A stretch of 64,000 nucleotides of DNA, from positions 186,001-250,000 of the forward strand of contig NZ_JALMUV010000001.1 in NCBI RefSeq assembly GCF_023155275.1, in the 5' to 3' direction. The notes beneath the pieces were generated by a model, which did no database searches, had not been told where the DNA came from, and was given only the letters and a program-made list of their open reading frames with translations. The stretch is from Streptomyces rhizoryzae. GTDB lineage: Bacteria; Actinomycetota; Actinomycetes; Streptomycetales; Streptomycetaceae. Each line of letters opens with the position of its first letter. Within the stretch, counting starts at the first letter, position 1. The position numbers and the translations under genes were made by a program. Below are positions 25,836 to 34,122 of the stretch, one piece after another.

Positions 25836-25857
25836 CTCGTTCCCTGACTCAAGGTGT

Positions 25858-25904
25858 TAACAGCGTTATCAACGAGTGCGCGCACGCTACTGCTAACATC
25901 GTTA
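25858..25904. promoter_or_regulatory. Two TetR operators TAAC-N3-GTTA in the divergent promoter
   Basis: TAACAGCGTTA (25858-25868) and TAACATCGTTA (25894-25904) are 36 bp apart centre to centre between the divergent reductase and tetR genes. The second ends 2 nt before the tetR ATG at 25907. A palindrome GTGCGCGCAC lies between them. They probably mediate repression and autoregulation. Confidence 0.75.
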
Positions 25905-25906
25905 AC

Positions 25907-26608
25907 ATGTCAATCGAGGGGACGGGCCGCAGGCGCACCACGCTGGCCACCACGCGGGCCGACAGAGCGGTGCGCGAGGCGCTCGCGCTGGTGGACGAAG
26001 GCGGCCTGGAGACGCTCACGATGCGCCGCCTGGCCGACCGGCTCGGCGTCCATCTGCCGACCCTCTACCGGCTGTTCGCCGGCAAGGACGCGCTCGTGGA
26101 CGAGATGGCCGAGGCGATCCTCGCCCGCGCTCTGCCCGCCGCGTTCGACGGCGACGCCGCGTGGCCGGACCGCGTCAGGGGCCTGGCCGCAAGCCTGCGC
26201 GCGGCCCTGCTGGCCCAGCGCGACGGGGCACGCATCGTCGGCGGCAACTACGCGGCGAAGCGCAACAACCTGACCTACATCGACACCCTCGTCGGCTGCG
26301 TGTGCGACGCCGGACTCCCCCGCGACCACGGCCTGTGGGCGGCCGGCGCGGTCTTCTGCTTCGTGCTGGGCGAAACCCTCGAGGAACAGGGCGCTGCGGG
26401 AGGGGAGGCCGACACGCTCGAAGGCGTCGTGCGCGCCGGCGGCTATCCGCATCTCGCGGCGGGCCCGGTCGGCCCGTTGCTCGACTTCGACGCACGCTTC
26501 GCCTTCGGCCTCGAACTCCTCCTGGCCGGCATCGAGTCCGCCACCCAGGCGGCTCCGCCCCGGCGCGGCCCCACCGGTGAACGTGGCGGCAGCGAGGCCG
26601 ACTCCTGA
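25907..26608 (+). CDS. TetR/AcrR-family transcriptional regulator
   Basis: A 233-residue regulator with an N-terminal TetR helix-turn-helix (LETLTMRRLADRLGVHLPTLYRLFAGKDAL) and a C-terminal domain of the TetR_C class (LVGCVCDAGLPRDHGLW, DARFAFGLELLLAGI). It diverges from the PDR reductase/PPOX pair and its start overlaps an operator-flanked promoter with TAAC-N3-GTTA boxes, the same half-site logic as classical Tet operators. Likely represses both directions until a small molecule binds. Confidence 0.9.
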   Translation: MSIEGTGRRRTTLATTRADRAVREALALVDEGGLETLTMRRLADRLGVHLPTLYRLFAGKDALVDEMAEAILARALPAAFDGDAAWPDRVRGLAASLRAALLAQRDGARIVGGNYAAKRNNLTYIDTLVGCVCDAGLPRDHGLWAAGAVFCFVLGETLEEQGAAGGEADTLEGVVRAGGYPHLAAGPVGPLLDFDARFAFGLELLLAGIESATQAAPPRRGPTGERGGSEADS

Positions 26609-26697
26609 CGGCCTGTGAGGTCCCCGGACTGCTCACCAGCTCGGGAGCGGCGGTTGCCGGGGAGCCGGGGCGGCATGCCTCCGGCGCACAGCGTGAG

Positions 26698-27360
26698 GAG
26701 TCCGGCTACGCCAACCAGGACAAGGCTAAGGATCGCCTGATCGCTCTCTACAACGAGAAGCGGACCACTCCGGCCGACGTGATCGACCAGAGAAGGGAAC
26801 TGGGTAGGCAGACCTTCAAGGAGTTCGCTGCCGACTGGTTCAAGGCCCAGCGGCATCTGGCAGACGGATCGAAGAGGGTCATAAAGCCCTCCCTGGAGAT
26901 CTGACTGCTACCCCGATAGGCAGCCGTCAAATCAATACCTTCACACCGAGGGTTGTCGAGAAGTTCATTCAGGATCTCGAACGAGAAGACGGTGTAGCCG
27001 AAAGCATCCTGTCTCGCTCGTTCGCGACTCTCCGCAGCGTCCTCAAGTCAGCAGAGGACCAGGGGGCCACTGTCGGCGACCTCTTCAAGGGGATCATTGC
27101 CCCCGAGTACAAGCCGCCCAAGGTCGGCATTCCGACCAATGAGGAGCGTAAGCGCGCTATCACAGAAGCGGCCGACGCCCTGGCATTGATCATCGAGATC
27201 ATGGGAGCGGAGGCGCCACTACTGGGACCACGGGACGTCCGTGGCACCCGGACTACCAACGTCGCTCGACTCCGCGCTGAAAGTCAGGAGACTGCTGGTG
27301 ACGCCCGACGACCACCCCACCCTCCGCGGTCGCAACCTTCCGAGCCCAGGTCACGGCCCT
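26698..27360 (+). pseudogene. Degenerate tyrosine-recombinase (integrase) remnant
   Basis: Two stretches look like the N-terminal arm and SAM-like domain of an actinobacterial integrative-element integrase. 26701-26904 reads SGYANQDKAKDRLIALYNE...FKEFAADWFKAQRH and ends at TGA. About 26930-27240 reads INTFTPRVVEKFIQDLERE...FATLRSVLKSAEDQG in another frame. No catalytic R-H-R-Y region is present. Base composition is lower in GC than the flanks. The remains sit before an intact excisionase-like gene, consistent with a decayed element of the pSAM2 kind. Confidence 0.65.
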
Positions 27361-27582
27361 GAACAACGAAGCCAACAGCAAGATCAAGACGACGAGTTGG
27401 TGATCTGCAAACCCGAGGAGGGGCACAACATAGCCGACGATCGCCGGCTACCCAAACCGGCGATCCTCCGGACCATGGTCGTTGTCCGATTCGACTGCCC
27501 TTGGCTGCGGCGTCGTACGGACGCAGCGCACTTTGCGTCTGCCCACGCACTCACTGACGACGACTGGGAGCGGAGCCTCTCT

Positions 27583-27768
27583 GTGGAAGCAATACTCATG
27601 GATGCGCGAGAGACCGCCGAGATGCTGAACATGTCGTTGACGTGGGTATATCGAGATGCACCCAAGCTGGGCCTCAAGGGATACAAGCTGGGCCGGGGGC
27701 GCAACGCAAAGATCCAGTTTAAGAAGGCAGAAGTGCTTCGCTGGCTGGAACAGCAGAAGCTGCTCTGA
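27583..27768 (+). CDS. Small HTH_17/AlpA-like excisionase protein
   Basis: A 61-residue helix-turn-helix protein of the MerR-like excisionase fold: MDARETAEMLNMSLTWVYRDAPK followed by a basic wing (GYKLGRGRNAKIQFKKAEVLRWLEQQ). GTG 27583 has GGAG 7 nt upstream; an ATG at 27598 would also be possible. Such proteins direct excision of integrated elements or act as small regulators. It sits downstream of the integrase remnants, so it is probably the surviving xis of a dead element. Confidence 0.75.
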   Translation: MEAILMDARETAEMLNMSLTWVYRDAPKLGLKGYKLGRGRNAKIQFKKAEVLRWLEQQKLL

Positions 27769-27915
27769 CTACGGGGAGCACGTCGCCAACAACGGCATCC
27801 GGTTTGGCCATTGTTGGCTGGTTCTCCGCCCCTTTGTCCAGGAGTTGCTCGGCGCGCAGCCGCTGGTCCTCCGCAGCCGTACCGTAAGCGCCGGTACTGC
27901 CGCCGGCATCCTCCG

Positions 27916-28740
27916 TCATTCGCCGGTCACGGCTACGCTCCCGTAGGGCGGTTCGCTGCTGTCGACATAGACGACCAGCGTCTGTTCCGGCTGTTCGGCC
28001 AGGTGAAAAGCGGTGTACGCATAATCGGCCGCTCCCCGTTGCGGGTGTCGCAGCCGTTTGCGACCGCTGTGCCGGGCCTGCACCTCGTACTGCGGCCACC
28101 AGTCCCGCACCTCCGGGCTGCCCTCGTTCAGGTCCTCGATCAGCCGGGTGTACCGCGGGTCGCCGGAATGACGTGCCGCTAGCGTCCGAAGTCGGCCGAG
28201 CAGGCCGCGTGCTTCGGGTTCCCAGTCGACCAGAACGTCCCGGGCCACCGGTTCGAGGAACACCCAGCGGGCGAAGTTGGCGGGCCGGTCCGCCTTGGTG
28301 ATGAGCCTCGGGAACAACTCGTGGGCTGCCTGGTTGTGACTGAGGACGTCATAGTTGCCGCCGATGATGTACGCCGGGTTCGGCTGGAGCAGCAGGGGGA
28401 CGGCACCCGCCTCGGCGGTTAGCGGCTCGCGTTCCTCGGCTTCGGCCGCAGGCGCGTGACCGGCAAGCTGGAGAAGATGATCGCGCTCGTGCCGGTCCAG
28501 CCGCAGCGCCGCGGCCAGGGCGTTGAGTACCTGTTCGGAGACGCGGATCTTTCGCCCCTGCTCCAGGTAGGTGTACCAGGTGGCGCTGATTCCGGCCAGC
28601 AGTGCCAGTTCCTCTCGGCGAAGTCCCGGAGTCCGACGGCGGCCGGTCTGGGGCAGGCCCACCTCATCAGGAGTCAGGCGCTCTCTCCGGCTGCGCAGGA
28701 ATTCACTCAGCTGACGGCGTTGGTCCGGATGCGCGGGCAT
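27916..28740 (-). CDS. XRE-family regulator with MmyB-like ligand-binding domain
   Basis: A 274-residue regulator, third paralogue of its type in the window. HTH signature RRTPGLRREELALLAGISATWYTYLEQGR; MmyB-like domain with VLSHNQAAHELFPRL and WVFLEPVARDVLVDWE. The start ATG 28740 follows AAGG at 7 nt. It diverges from the SDR gene at 28956 and is probably its regulator; the 215-bp region between them should hold the operator, though no strong dyad stood out. Confidence 0.9.
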   Translation of the reverse strand: MPAHPDQRRQLSEFLRSRRERLTPDEVGLPQTGRRRTPGLRREELALLAGISATWYTYLEQGRKIRVSEQVLNALAAALRLDRHERDHLLQLAGHAPAAEAEEREPLTAEAGAVPLLLQPNPAYIIGGNYDVLSHNQAAHELFPRLITKADRPANFARWVFLEPVARDVLVDWEPEARGLLGRLRTLAARHSGDPRYTRLIEDLNEGSPEVRDWWPQYEVQARHSGRKRLRHPQRGAADYAYTAFHLAEQPEQTLVVYVDSSEPPYGSVAVTGE

Positions 28741-28955
28741 GATGGCACCTTCAGTTCCAGAATAAGTACGGTCTGGATACCAGGCTAAGGCCATCGGAGA
28801 CTGGTGTGCGAGCACGGGCCGCAGCATGACCGACGGCCTCACACGGTCACACCGGCACCCGGCTGTCCAGTGCGCAACGGCTTGGCGGACGTTCCTGAAG
28901 GGCCCGCTGCCGCTCGGCACCCCGGCCCCGGTGCCGAAGATGGAGAGGGCAACTC

Positions 28956-29693
28956 ATGTCCGGAATCAAGGGCAAAGTGGTGGCGATCACGGGAGCCAGC
29001 AGTGGCATCGGCGAGGCGACCGCGCTGCTGCTCGCCGAACGCGGCGCGCGACTCGTCCTCGGCGCACGCCGGTCCGAACGCCTGGCGGAACTGGTGGCCC
29101 GGATCGAGAAGGCAGGTGGCACGGCCGTGCAGATCCGCACCGACGTGACCCGGCGGGACGACCTGCATGCCCTGGTCGCGCTGGCCAGTGAGTGCTTCGG
29201 CCGACTCGACGTACTCGTCAGCAACGCCGGAGTCGGCACCATATCGCCTCTCGACGATCTGCGCGTCGAGGAGTGGGACCACATGGTCGACGTCAACGTG
29301 AAGGGCGTGCTGCACGGGATCGGCGCCGCGCTGCCGGTCTTCCGGGCGCAGGGAACCGGCCACTTCATCACCACCGCCTCCACGGCGGCGTTTCGCATCG
29401 TGCCGACCATGGCCGTCTATGCCGGCACCAAATTCGCGGTCCGGGCCATCTGCGAAGGTCTGCGCCAGGAAGCCGGCGACTCCTTGCGGGTGACCACCGT
29501 CTCACCTGGTCCGACTGCGACCGACTTCGCCGAGGCGTCAACCAACAGCCAGGTCAAAGCAGAGATCACGAAGATGCGGGACGACATCGCGATCCCGCCC
29601 GACGCGATCGCCCGTGCCATCGCTTTCGCGATCGAACAGCCTGCCGCGGTCGACGTGAACGACATCGTCGTCCGGCCCACCGCCCAGAGCTGA
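28956..29693 (+). CDS. SDR-family NAD(P)-dependent oxidoreductase
   Basis: A 245-residue classical short-chain dehydrogenase. TGASSGIG at 13-20, NAGVG, an ITTAS strand with the catalytic Ser region and YAGTK for the Tyr-Lys pair; ends VNDIVVRPTAQ as in the YdfG-like group. Reduces an alcohol/ketone pair with NADP(H); substrate unknown. Divergent from an MmyB-type regulator, a common arrangement for such detoxification enzymes. Confidence 0.9.
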   Translation: MSGIKGKVVAITGASSGIGEATALLLAERGARLVLGARRSERLAELVARIEKAGGTAVQIRTDVTRRDDLHALVALASECFGRLDVLVSNAGVGTISPLDDLRVEEWDHMVDVNVKGVLHGIGAALPVFRAQGTGHFITTASTAAFRIVPTMAVYAGTKFAVRAICEGLRQEAGDSLRVTTVSPGPTATDFAEASTNSQVKAEITKMRDDIAIPPDAIARAIAFAIEQPAAVDVNDIVVRPTAQS

Positions 29694-29763
29694 CCTCCCC
29701 CGGCAGCAAAGGCCCGCTGGCCGGTGGGGCCCGAGTGGAAACGACGGACGCAACGCCAGACGA

Positions 29764-29968
29764 TCAAGGTTGCCGAGACAGAAGATCGACCTGGAGCCGC
29801 GTCCGCGGGGTGTCGTCCACCACCCATACCTGAGGACGGACCACCCACACGGCCCGACCATGCCAGCCGGCCTCGAACCGCATCGCAGGGCCAGGTGGAA
29901 GAGGTGACGAACTGCTGGAGCTGCTGGTGGTCCACCCCCAGACGCTCAGCCATCGGCTGCATCGACTA
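29764..29968 (-). pseudogene. IS701-family transposase fragment
   Basis: On the minus strand the frame from 29962 reads MQPMAERLGVDHQQLQQFV and TSSTWP, a hallmark of the N-terminal region of IS701-type DDE transposases. A stop codon immediately precedes it. The frame then shifts, and WVVDDT, the segment leading to the first catalytic Asp, appears in another frame at about 29780-29830. Everything else of the transposase is gone. A dead relic. Confidence 0.7.
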
Positions 29969-30441
29969 ACGGCGAACGACAGGAGGCCGATATTGTTCCT
30001 GCTGAGGTGTCGAAGGCCGAGCATGGCAAGGGCGAGCGCGACGGCGACCCTGAGCATGGACCAGTCCTCCTCGTCCCAATGCCGTCGGGCTTCTCGTCGG
30101 TCAGGGCGCGGAGGGCGCCCCAGTCGAGCGATGCGGTCTGTTGGTCGGCTGAGAGAGTGATGGCCTGCCGAACCTCCCGTGAGCCCGAGGCGTGCGACCC
30201 GACGCTCGATGTCGACTTCAGCTCGCTGCGCGAGCAGGGCCTGACAGCCGCCGGCCTCGGCCAGGCCGCCTGACCGCCGGACTTTCCGAAGGACTCCGCC
30301 AGGACCACCGAGCAGTTCGGTCTCCAGCGCCTACGGGCCCGCCGCGGCGCAAGGTCCGTCGAACGGCTCCCACTCCGGTGCCGACGGCCCCACCCGCGAC
30401 CATCTACAGGATCCCGGCACGGGCGTGCGAGAGCGCTGGCG
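29969..30441. other. Intergenic region without recognised gene
   Basis: About 470 bp between the IS701 relic and the TetR gene. Short open frames exist on both strands but none has a family, a ribosome-binding site with matching codon bias, or a conserved motif that I can name. Probably further decayed mobile DNA. Confidence 0.5.
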
Positions 30442-31050
30442 CTATTTCGGCTCGCCGTCCATCGGTGCTGGGGCGGTCTGTGCAAGGCCGGCGAGCAGCA
30501 GGTCGATCATGCGGCGGGCCTGGTAGTCGGGGAAGGTTCCGACTCCGATGCACAGGTTGCCGATGGCGAGCATGAAGTCGTAGGCGCGGATGTCCGCGCG
30601 CGTGGAGCCGGCGGCGGCGGACGCTTTCAGGAGCTGGTCGAGCACGGGCAGCAGGCGTTCGACGAACTCGTTGTGCAGGCTCTCGAATCCGGCTTGGTCC
30701 GAGTGCAGTGCTTCGGCGAGGCCGTGCTTGGTGACCAGGAAATCGGCGAATTGATGCACCCACAGCCGCAAGACCTCGTACGGCGTATCGGCAGCAGGCG
30801 CCATGTGAGCGGCAGCGGAGAGCGCGTCAACCTGGTGTCTGAAGACGGCGACCACCAGGTCCGCCCGGGTGGGGAAGTGGCGGTAGATGGTGCCCATGCC
30901 GAGGCCCGATTCGGCGGCGATCTCCCGCACGGGAGCGTCGACTCCCGCACGGACGAACACGGCAGCAGCGGCGTCCAGCAGTCTCTGCTCGTTTCGGCGG
31001 ACGTCGGATCGCTTGCGGCCGGCAGGGGGCGGCGTGTTGGCCGTGGACAT
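30442..31050 (-). CDS. TetR/AcrR-family transcriptional regulator
   Basis: A 202-residue regulator: HTH with APVREIAAESGLGMGTIYRHFPTRADLV at about 35-65, then a helical ligand-binding domain (TetR_C-like, ending in RRMIDLLLAGL). Start ATG 31050. It diverges from the hydrolase/LLM operon at 31182. Two near-identical dyads lie between them, so it is likely an autorepressor that also controls that operon. Confidence 0.9.
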   Translation of the reverse strand: MSTANTPPPAGRKRSDVRRNEQRLLDAAAAVFVRAGVDAPVREIAAESGLGMGTIYRHFPTRADLVVAVFRHQVDALSAAAHMAPAADTPYEVLRLWVHQFADFLVTKHGLAEALHSDQAGFESLHNEFVERLLPVLDQLLKASAAAGSTRADIRAYDFMLAIGNLCIGVGTFPDYQARRMIDLLLAGLAQTAPAPMDGEPK

Positions 31051-31073
31051 CGTGAGCACCTCCCACTTGCAAA

Positions 31074-31115
31074 GCGGAGCGGTGCTCCGTATCGTAATGC
31101 GGAGCGGCGCTCCGT
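31074..31115. promoter_or_regulatory. Twin TetR operators
   Basis: GGAGCGGTGCTCC (31076-31088) and GGAGCGGCGCTCC (31101-31113), each flanked by GC at the 5' side and GTAT at the 3' side, repeat at 25-bp spacing between the divergent tetR gene and the hydrolase operon. Confidence 0.8.
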
Positions 31116-31181
31116 ATTCCAATGGTGCCAGACGCCGCGCAGCACGGGCCACCGGGCCCCTCCGAGACAGGCATTCACCTC

Positions 31182-32114
31182 ATGAGCGACACCACGTCCG
31201 CTGACGGCGGCAACGACTCCACCACCCCGATCATCTCTGTCAGGCCGGTCGCCCTGGCCGCCCCGGACCGCGGCCAGGACCTGGAGGTACGGGTCACAGC
31301 GCCGACGACCGGCGACAACCTGCCCGTCGTCGTCTTCTCGCACGGCATGACGCTGGCCATGGACGACTACGCACCGCTGGTCGACTTCTGGGCCGCCCGC
31401 GGGTTCGTCGTCATCCAGCCCACCCATCTCGACTCGCTGGGCCTGCTCCCCGACGACCCGCGCACCCCGCTCATCTGGCGCATCCGCACCGACGACCTGA
31501 CCGGGATCCTCGACCAGCTCGGCACCATCGAAGCCGGCGTACCCGGGCTGGCCGGACGCATCGACCACGACCGCATCGCGGTCGCCGGACACTCCTGGGG
31601 CGCACAGACCGCCAGCACACTCGCGGGCGCCCGGGTCGTCGACGCCGACGCCACACCCGGTGAGAGCATGAGCGACTCGCGCGTGAAGGCGGCGGTACTG
31701 CTCTGCCTGCCCGGAACCGGCGGCGCCGACCTGAGCCCGCTCGCCACCCAGTTCTTCCCGTTCATGAGCCCTGACTTCACCGAACTGAAGACGCCGAGCC
31801 TCATAGTCGCCGGAGACCACGACCAGTCCCCGCTGACGGTGCGCGGTCCGGACTGGTTCACCGACGGCTACCACCTCAGCCCTGGCGCCACCGATCTGCT
31901 GACCCTGTTCGGCGCGGAACACGGACTCGGCGGCATCCACAGCGCCAACGACACGCGCACCACCGACGAAAACCCCGAACGCGTCACGGTCGTCCAACAC
32001 GCCACCCTGGCGTACCTGCGAACAGCACTGGGCCTCGACAACGACGCCTGGCCCGCCGCCCGCCGGTCCCTGGCCGCGACCAGCGACCCGCTGGGAAGGA
32101 TCGACTCGAAATGA
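31182..32114 (+). CDS. Alpha/beta hydrolase, chlorophyllase/PAF-acetylhydrolase-like
   Basis: A 310-residue hydrolase. FSHGMTLAMDDY forms the oxyanion region; the nucleophile elbow is AGHSWGAQTAS; Asp is likely in VAGDHDQSP and His in GAEHGLGGI. Resembles dienelactone-hydrolase/chlorophyllase-type esterases, with no signal peptide. Its stop overlaps the ATG of the LLM gene (ATGA), so the two are translationally coupled. Transcription is probably governed by the divergent TetR protein through the twin operators. Confidence 0.85.
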   Translation: MSDTTSADGGNDSTTPIISVRPVALAAPDRGQDLEVRVTAPTTGDNLPVVVFSHGMTLAMDDYAPLVDFWAARGFVVIQPTHLDSLGLLPDDPRTPLIWRIRTDDLTGILDQLGTIEAGVPGLAGRIDHDRIAVAGHSWGAQTASTLAGARVVDADATPGESMSDSRVKAAVLLCLPGTGGADLSPLATQFFPFMSPDFTELKTPSLIVAGDHDQSPLTVRGPDWFTDGYHLSPGATDLLTLFGAEHGLGGIHSANDTRTTDENPERVTVVQHATLAYLRTALGLDNDAWPAARRSLAATSDPLGRIDSK

Positions 32115-33007
32115 CCACCCCCCTCACGCCGGCCCGCAGACCCAGCTTCGGAATCATGACCGCGCCAGCGCAGGTCGCCTACAACGACGTCCTGCGGGTC
32201 TGGCGCGAGGCAGAGGGCATCCCACAGATCGAACACGCCTGGCTGTTCGACCACCTCATGCCGCTCGGCGGCGACCCGAACGGGCCCACCTTCGAGGGCT
32301 GGACACTGCTGTCCGCTCTCGCAGCCCAGACCGAGCGGTTGCGGCTCGGTCTGATGGTTACCAGCAACCGGTTCCGCCCACCGGCCATGCTGGCCAAGAT
32401 CGCCGCCACTGTCGATGTCATCTCCGGCGGCCGGCTCGAGTTCGGCATCGGCGCAGGCTCGCGAACCGATGTGCCGCTCGCCCGGCGTGAGTACACAGCT
32501 CACGGCCTTCCGTTCCACGACGCCGCCCACGCGGTCGGAAGCCTCGCCGAGGCGTGCACGATCATCCGCAGACTGTGGACCGATACCGCGCCGTTCGACT
32601 TCCAGGGCGACTACCACCAGCTGACGGGCGCGTTCTGCAGCCCCAAACCCATCCAGCGACCCCACCCGCCGATCCTGATCGGCGGCCAGGCCACCCCGAC
32701 GCTGCGCGTGGTGGCCGAGCACGCCGGCCGCTGGAACATGCCCGGGGGCAGTATCGAGCAGGCGATCGCGCGCAGCACCACACTGGACCGGCTGTGCACC
32801 GAGATCGGCCGCAACCCCGCTGAGATCACCCGATCCATCGTCCTGTCCGCCTCCTACGACCGGCCCCAGGACACCCGCCACGCCATCCGCGCGGCACTCG
32901 ACGGCGGGTTCAGCCACATCGTCCTCGGACTCTCCCCGCCCTACCCGACCGGGGTCGCACGCTGGGTTGCCGACACCATCATCGGCCCCCTCTCCGACAA
33001 GACCTGA
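32111..33007 (+). CDS. LLM-class flavin-dependent oxidoreductase
   Basis: A 298-residue luciferase-like monooxygenase (TIM barrel). Features: AWLFDHLMPLGGDP near the start, LGLMVTSNRFRPPAMLAKIAATVDVISGGRLEFGIGAG typical of the F420/FMN-dependent group, and HPPILIGGQATPTLRVVAEHAGRWN. It may use F420 or FMN. Coupled by ATGA overlap with the upstream hydrolase, suggesting a two-step ester/ring oxidation of one compound. Confidence 0.9.
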   Translation: MTTPLTPARRPSFGIMTAPAQVAYNDVLRVWREAEGIPQIEHAWLFDHLMPLGGDPNGPTFEGWTLLSALAAQTERLRLGLMVTSNRFRPPAMLAKIAATVDVISGGRLEFGIGAGSRTDVPLARREYTAHGLPFHDAAHAVGSLAEACTIIRRLWTDTAPFDFQGDYHQLTGAFCSPKPIQRPHPPILIGGQATPTLRVVAEHAGRWNMPGGSIEQAIARSTTLDRLCTEIGRNPAEITRSIVLSASYDRPQDTRHAIRAALDGGFSHIVLGLSPPYPTGVARWVADTIIGPLSDKT

Positions 33008-33187
33008 ACACCAGACGAGGACGTGGCCGGCGGTCTCCGCTCAAGGACTGGCACGTCAACTTCCTGGGTCCCGCTACCAGTTCAACTTCGCGGCCAGCGG
33101 CGCGGGTTTCTGGCGTATCTGGGTCATGCTCCAACTGGAACGCTCAAGGCGACGCGCTCAGTCACATTTGCGAGACTCGCCTACCAC

Positions 33188-33475
33188 TCAAGCGCCGCCG
33201 AACGAATCGGCGATCTGCGCTTCGAGGTCGGCTACTCGGCGGTCCTGGAACCGCAGGTGGGAGCGCGTGGCGTGCAGGCGCTCTTCCAAGGAGCGGTTGT
33301 CGGCGGTGAGTTGGCGGACGCGCTGCTTGAGCGTGGTGTTCTCGGTGGTGATGCGCTGGACGGTCTCCTCGGTCCACTCGGATTCCAAGTCGCGCACTCG
33401 GCCGCGGAGTTGGCTGATGCGGGCGCGCTGAGCACCGGCCTGTCCGTAGACGTGGCGCTCCTGACTCGGGGGGGT
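33188..33475 (-). pseudogene. Transposon-associated DUF6262/TnpC-like C-terminal fragment
   Basis: The minus frame ending at 33188 encodes a long coiled coil (SQLRGRVRDLESEWTEE, ENTTLKQRVRQLTADNRSLEERL) like the C-terminal part of DUF6262 proteins that accompany Tn554-type transposon recombinases. The N-terminal domain is absent and upstream sequence in frame is not similar. A fragment. Confidence 0.5.
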
Positions 33476-33534
33476 GCCTCTATGCCTTTGGTCAAGGCGC
33501 CAGGTTCGGTTGGGGATGGTTTGGCTGGTGGGGG

Positions 33535-33666
33535 TCAGGCGGCGAGTTCGACGTCCTCGGGAATGCGGGGTTCGTAGAAGGTGCCGTCGCGGAGCATGGC
33601 GAACAGGACGCCGATGCGCTGGCGGGCCAGGCGGAGGAGGGCCTGGGTGTGGGTTTTGCCGCCGCC
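33535..33666 (-). pseudogene. IS110-family transposase C-terminal fragment
   Basis: The last 43 codons of the minus frame read KTHTQALLRLARQRIGVLF and AMLRDGTFYEP, the C-terminal signature of IS110/IS116/IS902 transposases. Upstream sequence in frame has no transposase likeness. A relic. Confidence 0.6.
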
Positions 33667-33995
33667 CGTCGGTGGCCCGGAGGCGCAGCACCGTGGTGGA
33701 CGTGCCAGGCCAGCTATGGTCTGCGACAACCTTGGCCGCATCGATCTTCTGAGCCGACCAGGCCGACGGGCTCGCACGACCAGCACCACTGGACGATCAC
33801 AGCCTCCCCCGGATGGACCGGCAGGGCACCTCGAGGCGACCTGACATGTCGTCAGCAAAGTCAGCAATGAGTCAGCAACGGTATGACCAGAACCGACCAG
33901 AGATGATCGAACCTGCAACCCGACGCGAACCGAGGTTAACCCCATGACCTGGGAAGATGCTGGCCATGAGGTCAACCCCGGCCCCGCCCCTGCCC

Positions 33996-34026
33996 GATTC
34001 GGGCGATCCCCCGCATCGCCCGAATC
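33996..34026. terminator. 12-bp perfect stem-loop
   Basis: GATTCGGGCGAT and ATCGCCCGAATC are separated by 7 nt. Could be a bidirectional terminator insulating the downstream TetR gene, or a relic of an element end. Confidence 0.55.
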
Positions 34027-34046
34027 AGGCAGTCCTGGCCGGATTT

Positions 34047-34064
34047 CCCGCCCTTGCGGGCGGG
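34047..34064. terminator. 7-bp stem-loop CCCGCCC-TTGC-GGGCGGG
   Basis: Second perfect hairpin, 20 bp after the first, 59 bp before the TetR start. Loop TTGC. Probably part of the same terminator block. Confidence 0.5.
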
Positions 34065-34088
34065 CATCCGCAACCTGTGCTGAGTATA

Positions 34089-34103
34089 TTGGCTCCAAGC
34101 CAG
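34089..34103. promoter_or_regulatory. Putative TetR operator
   Basis: The dyad TGGCT-CCA-AGCCA (34090-34102) lies next to TATATT and 20 bp before the TetR ATG at 34123. Likely autoregulatory site. Confidence 0.5.
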
Positions 34104-34122
34104 TCAACGCAGGAGTTACAGG

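Larger units (their letters stand above)
33667..34122. other. Accessory intergenic region with stem-loops
   Basis: About 450 bp with no gene. It holds GTCAGCAA-like direct repeats (33855-33885), two strong hairpins and a dyad next to the TetR start, described separately. Composition and the flanking transposase relics suggest old insertion junctions. Confidence 0.5.

Noticed and set aside
30007..30273. Plus-strand open frame starting MSKAEHGKGERDG
   Set aside because: No family, poor ribosome-binding site, and it overlaps decayed mobile DNA.
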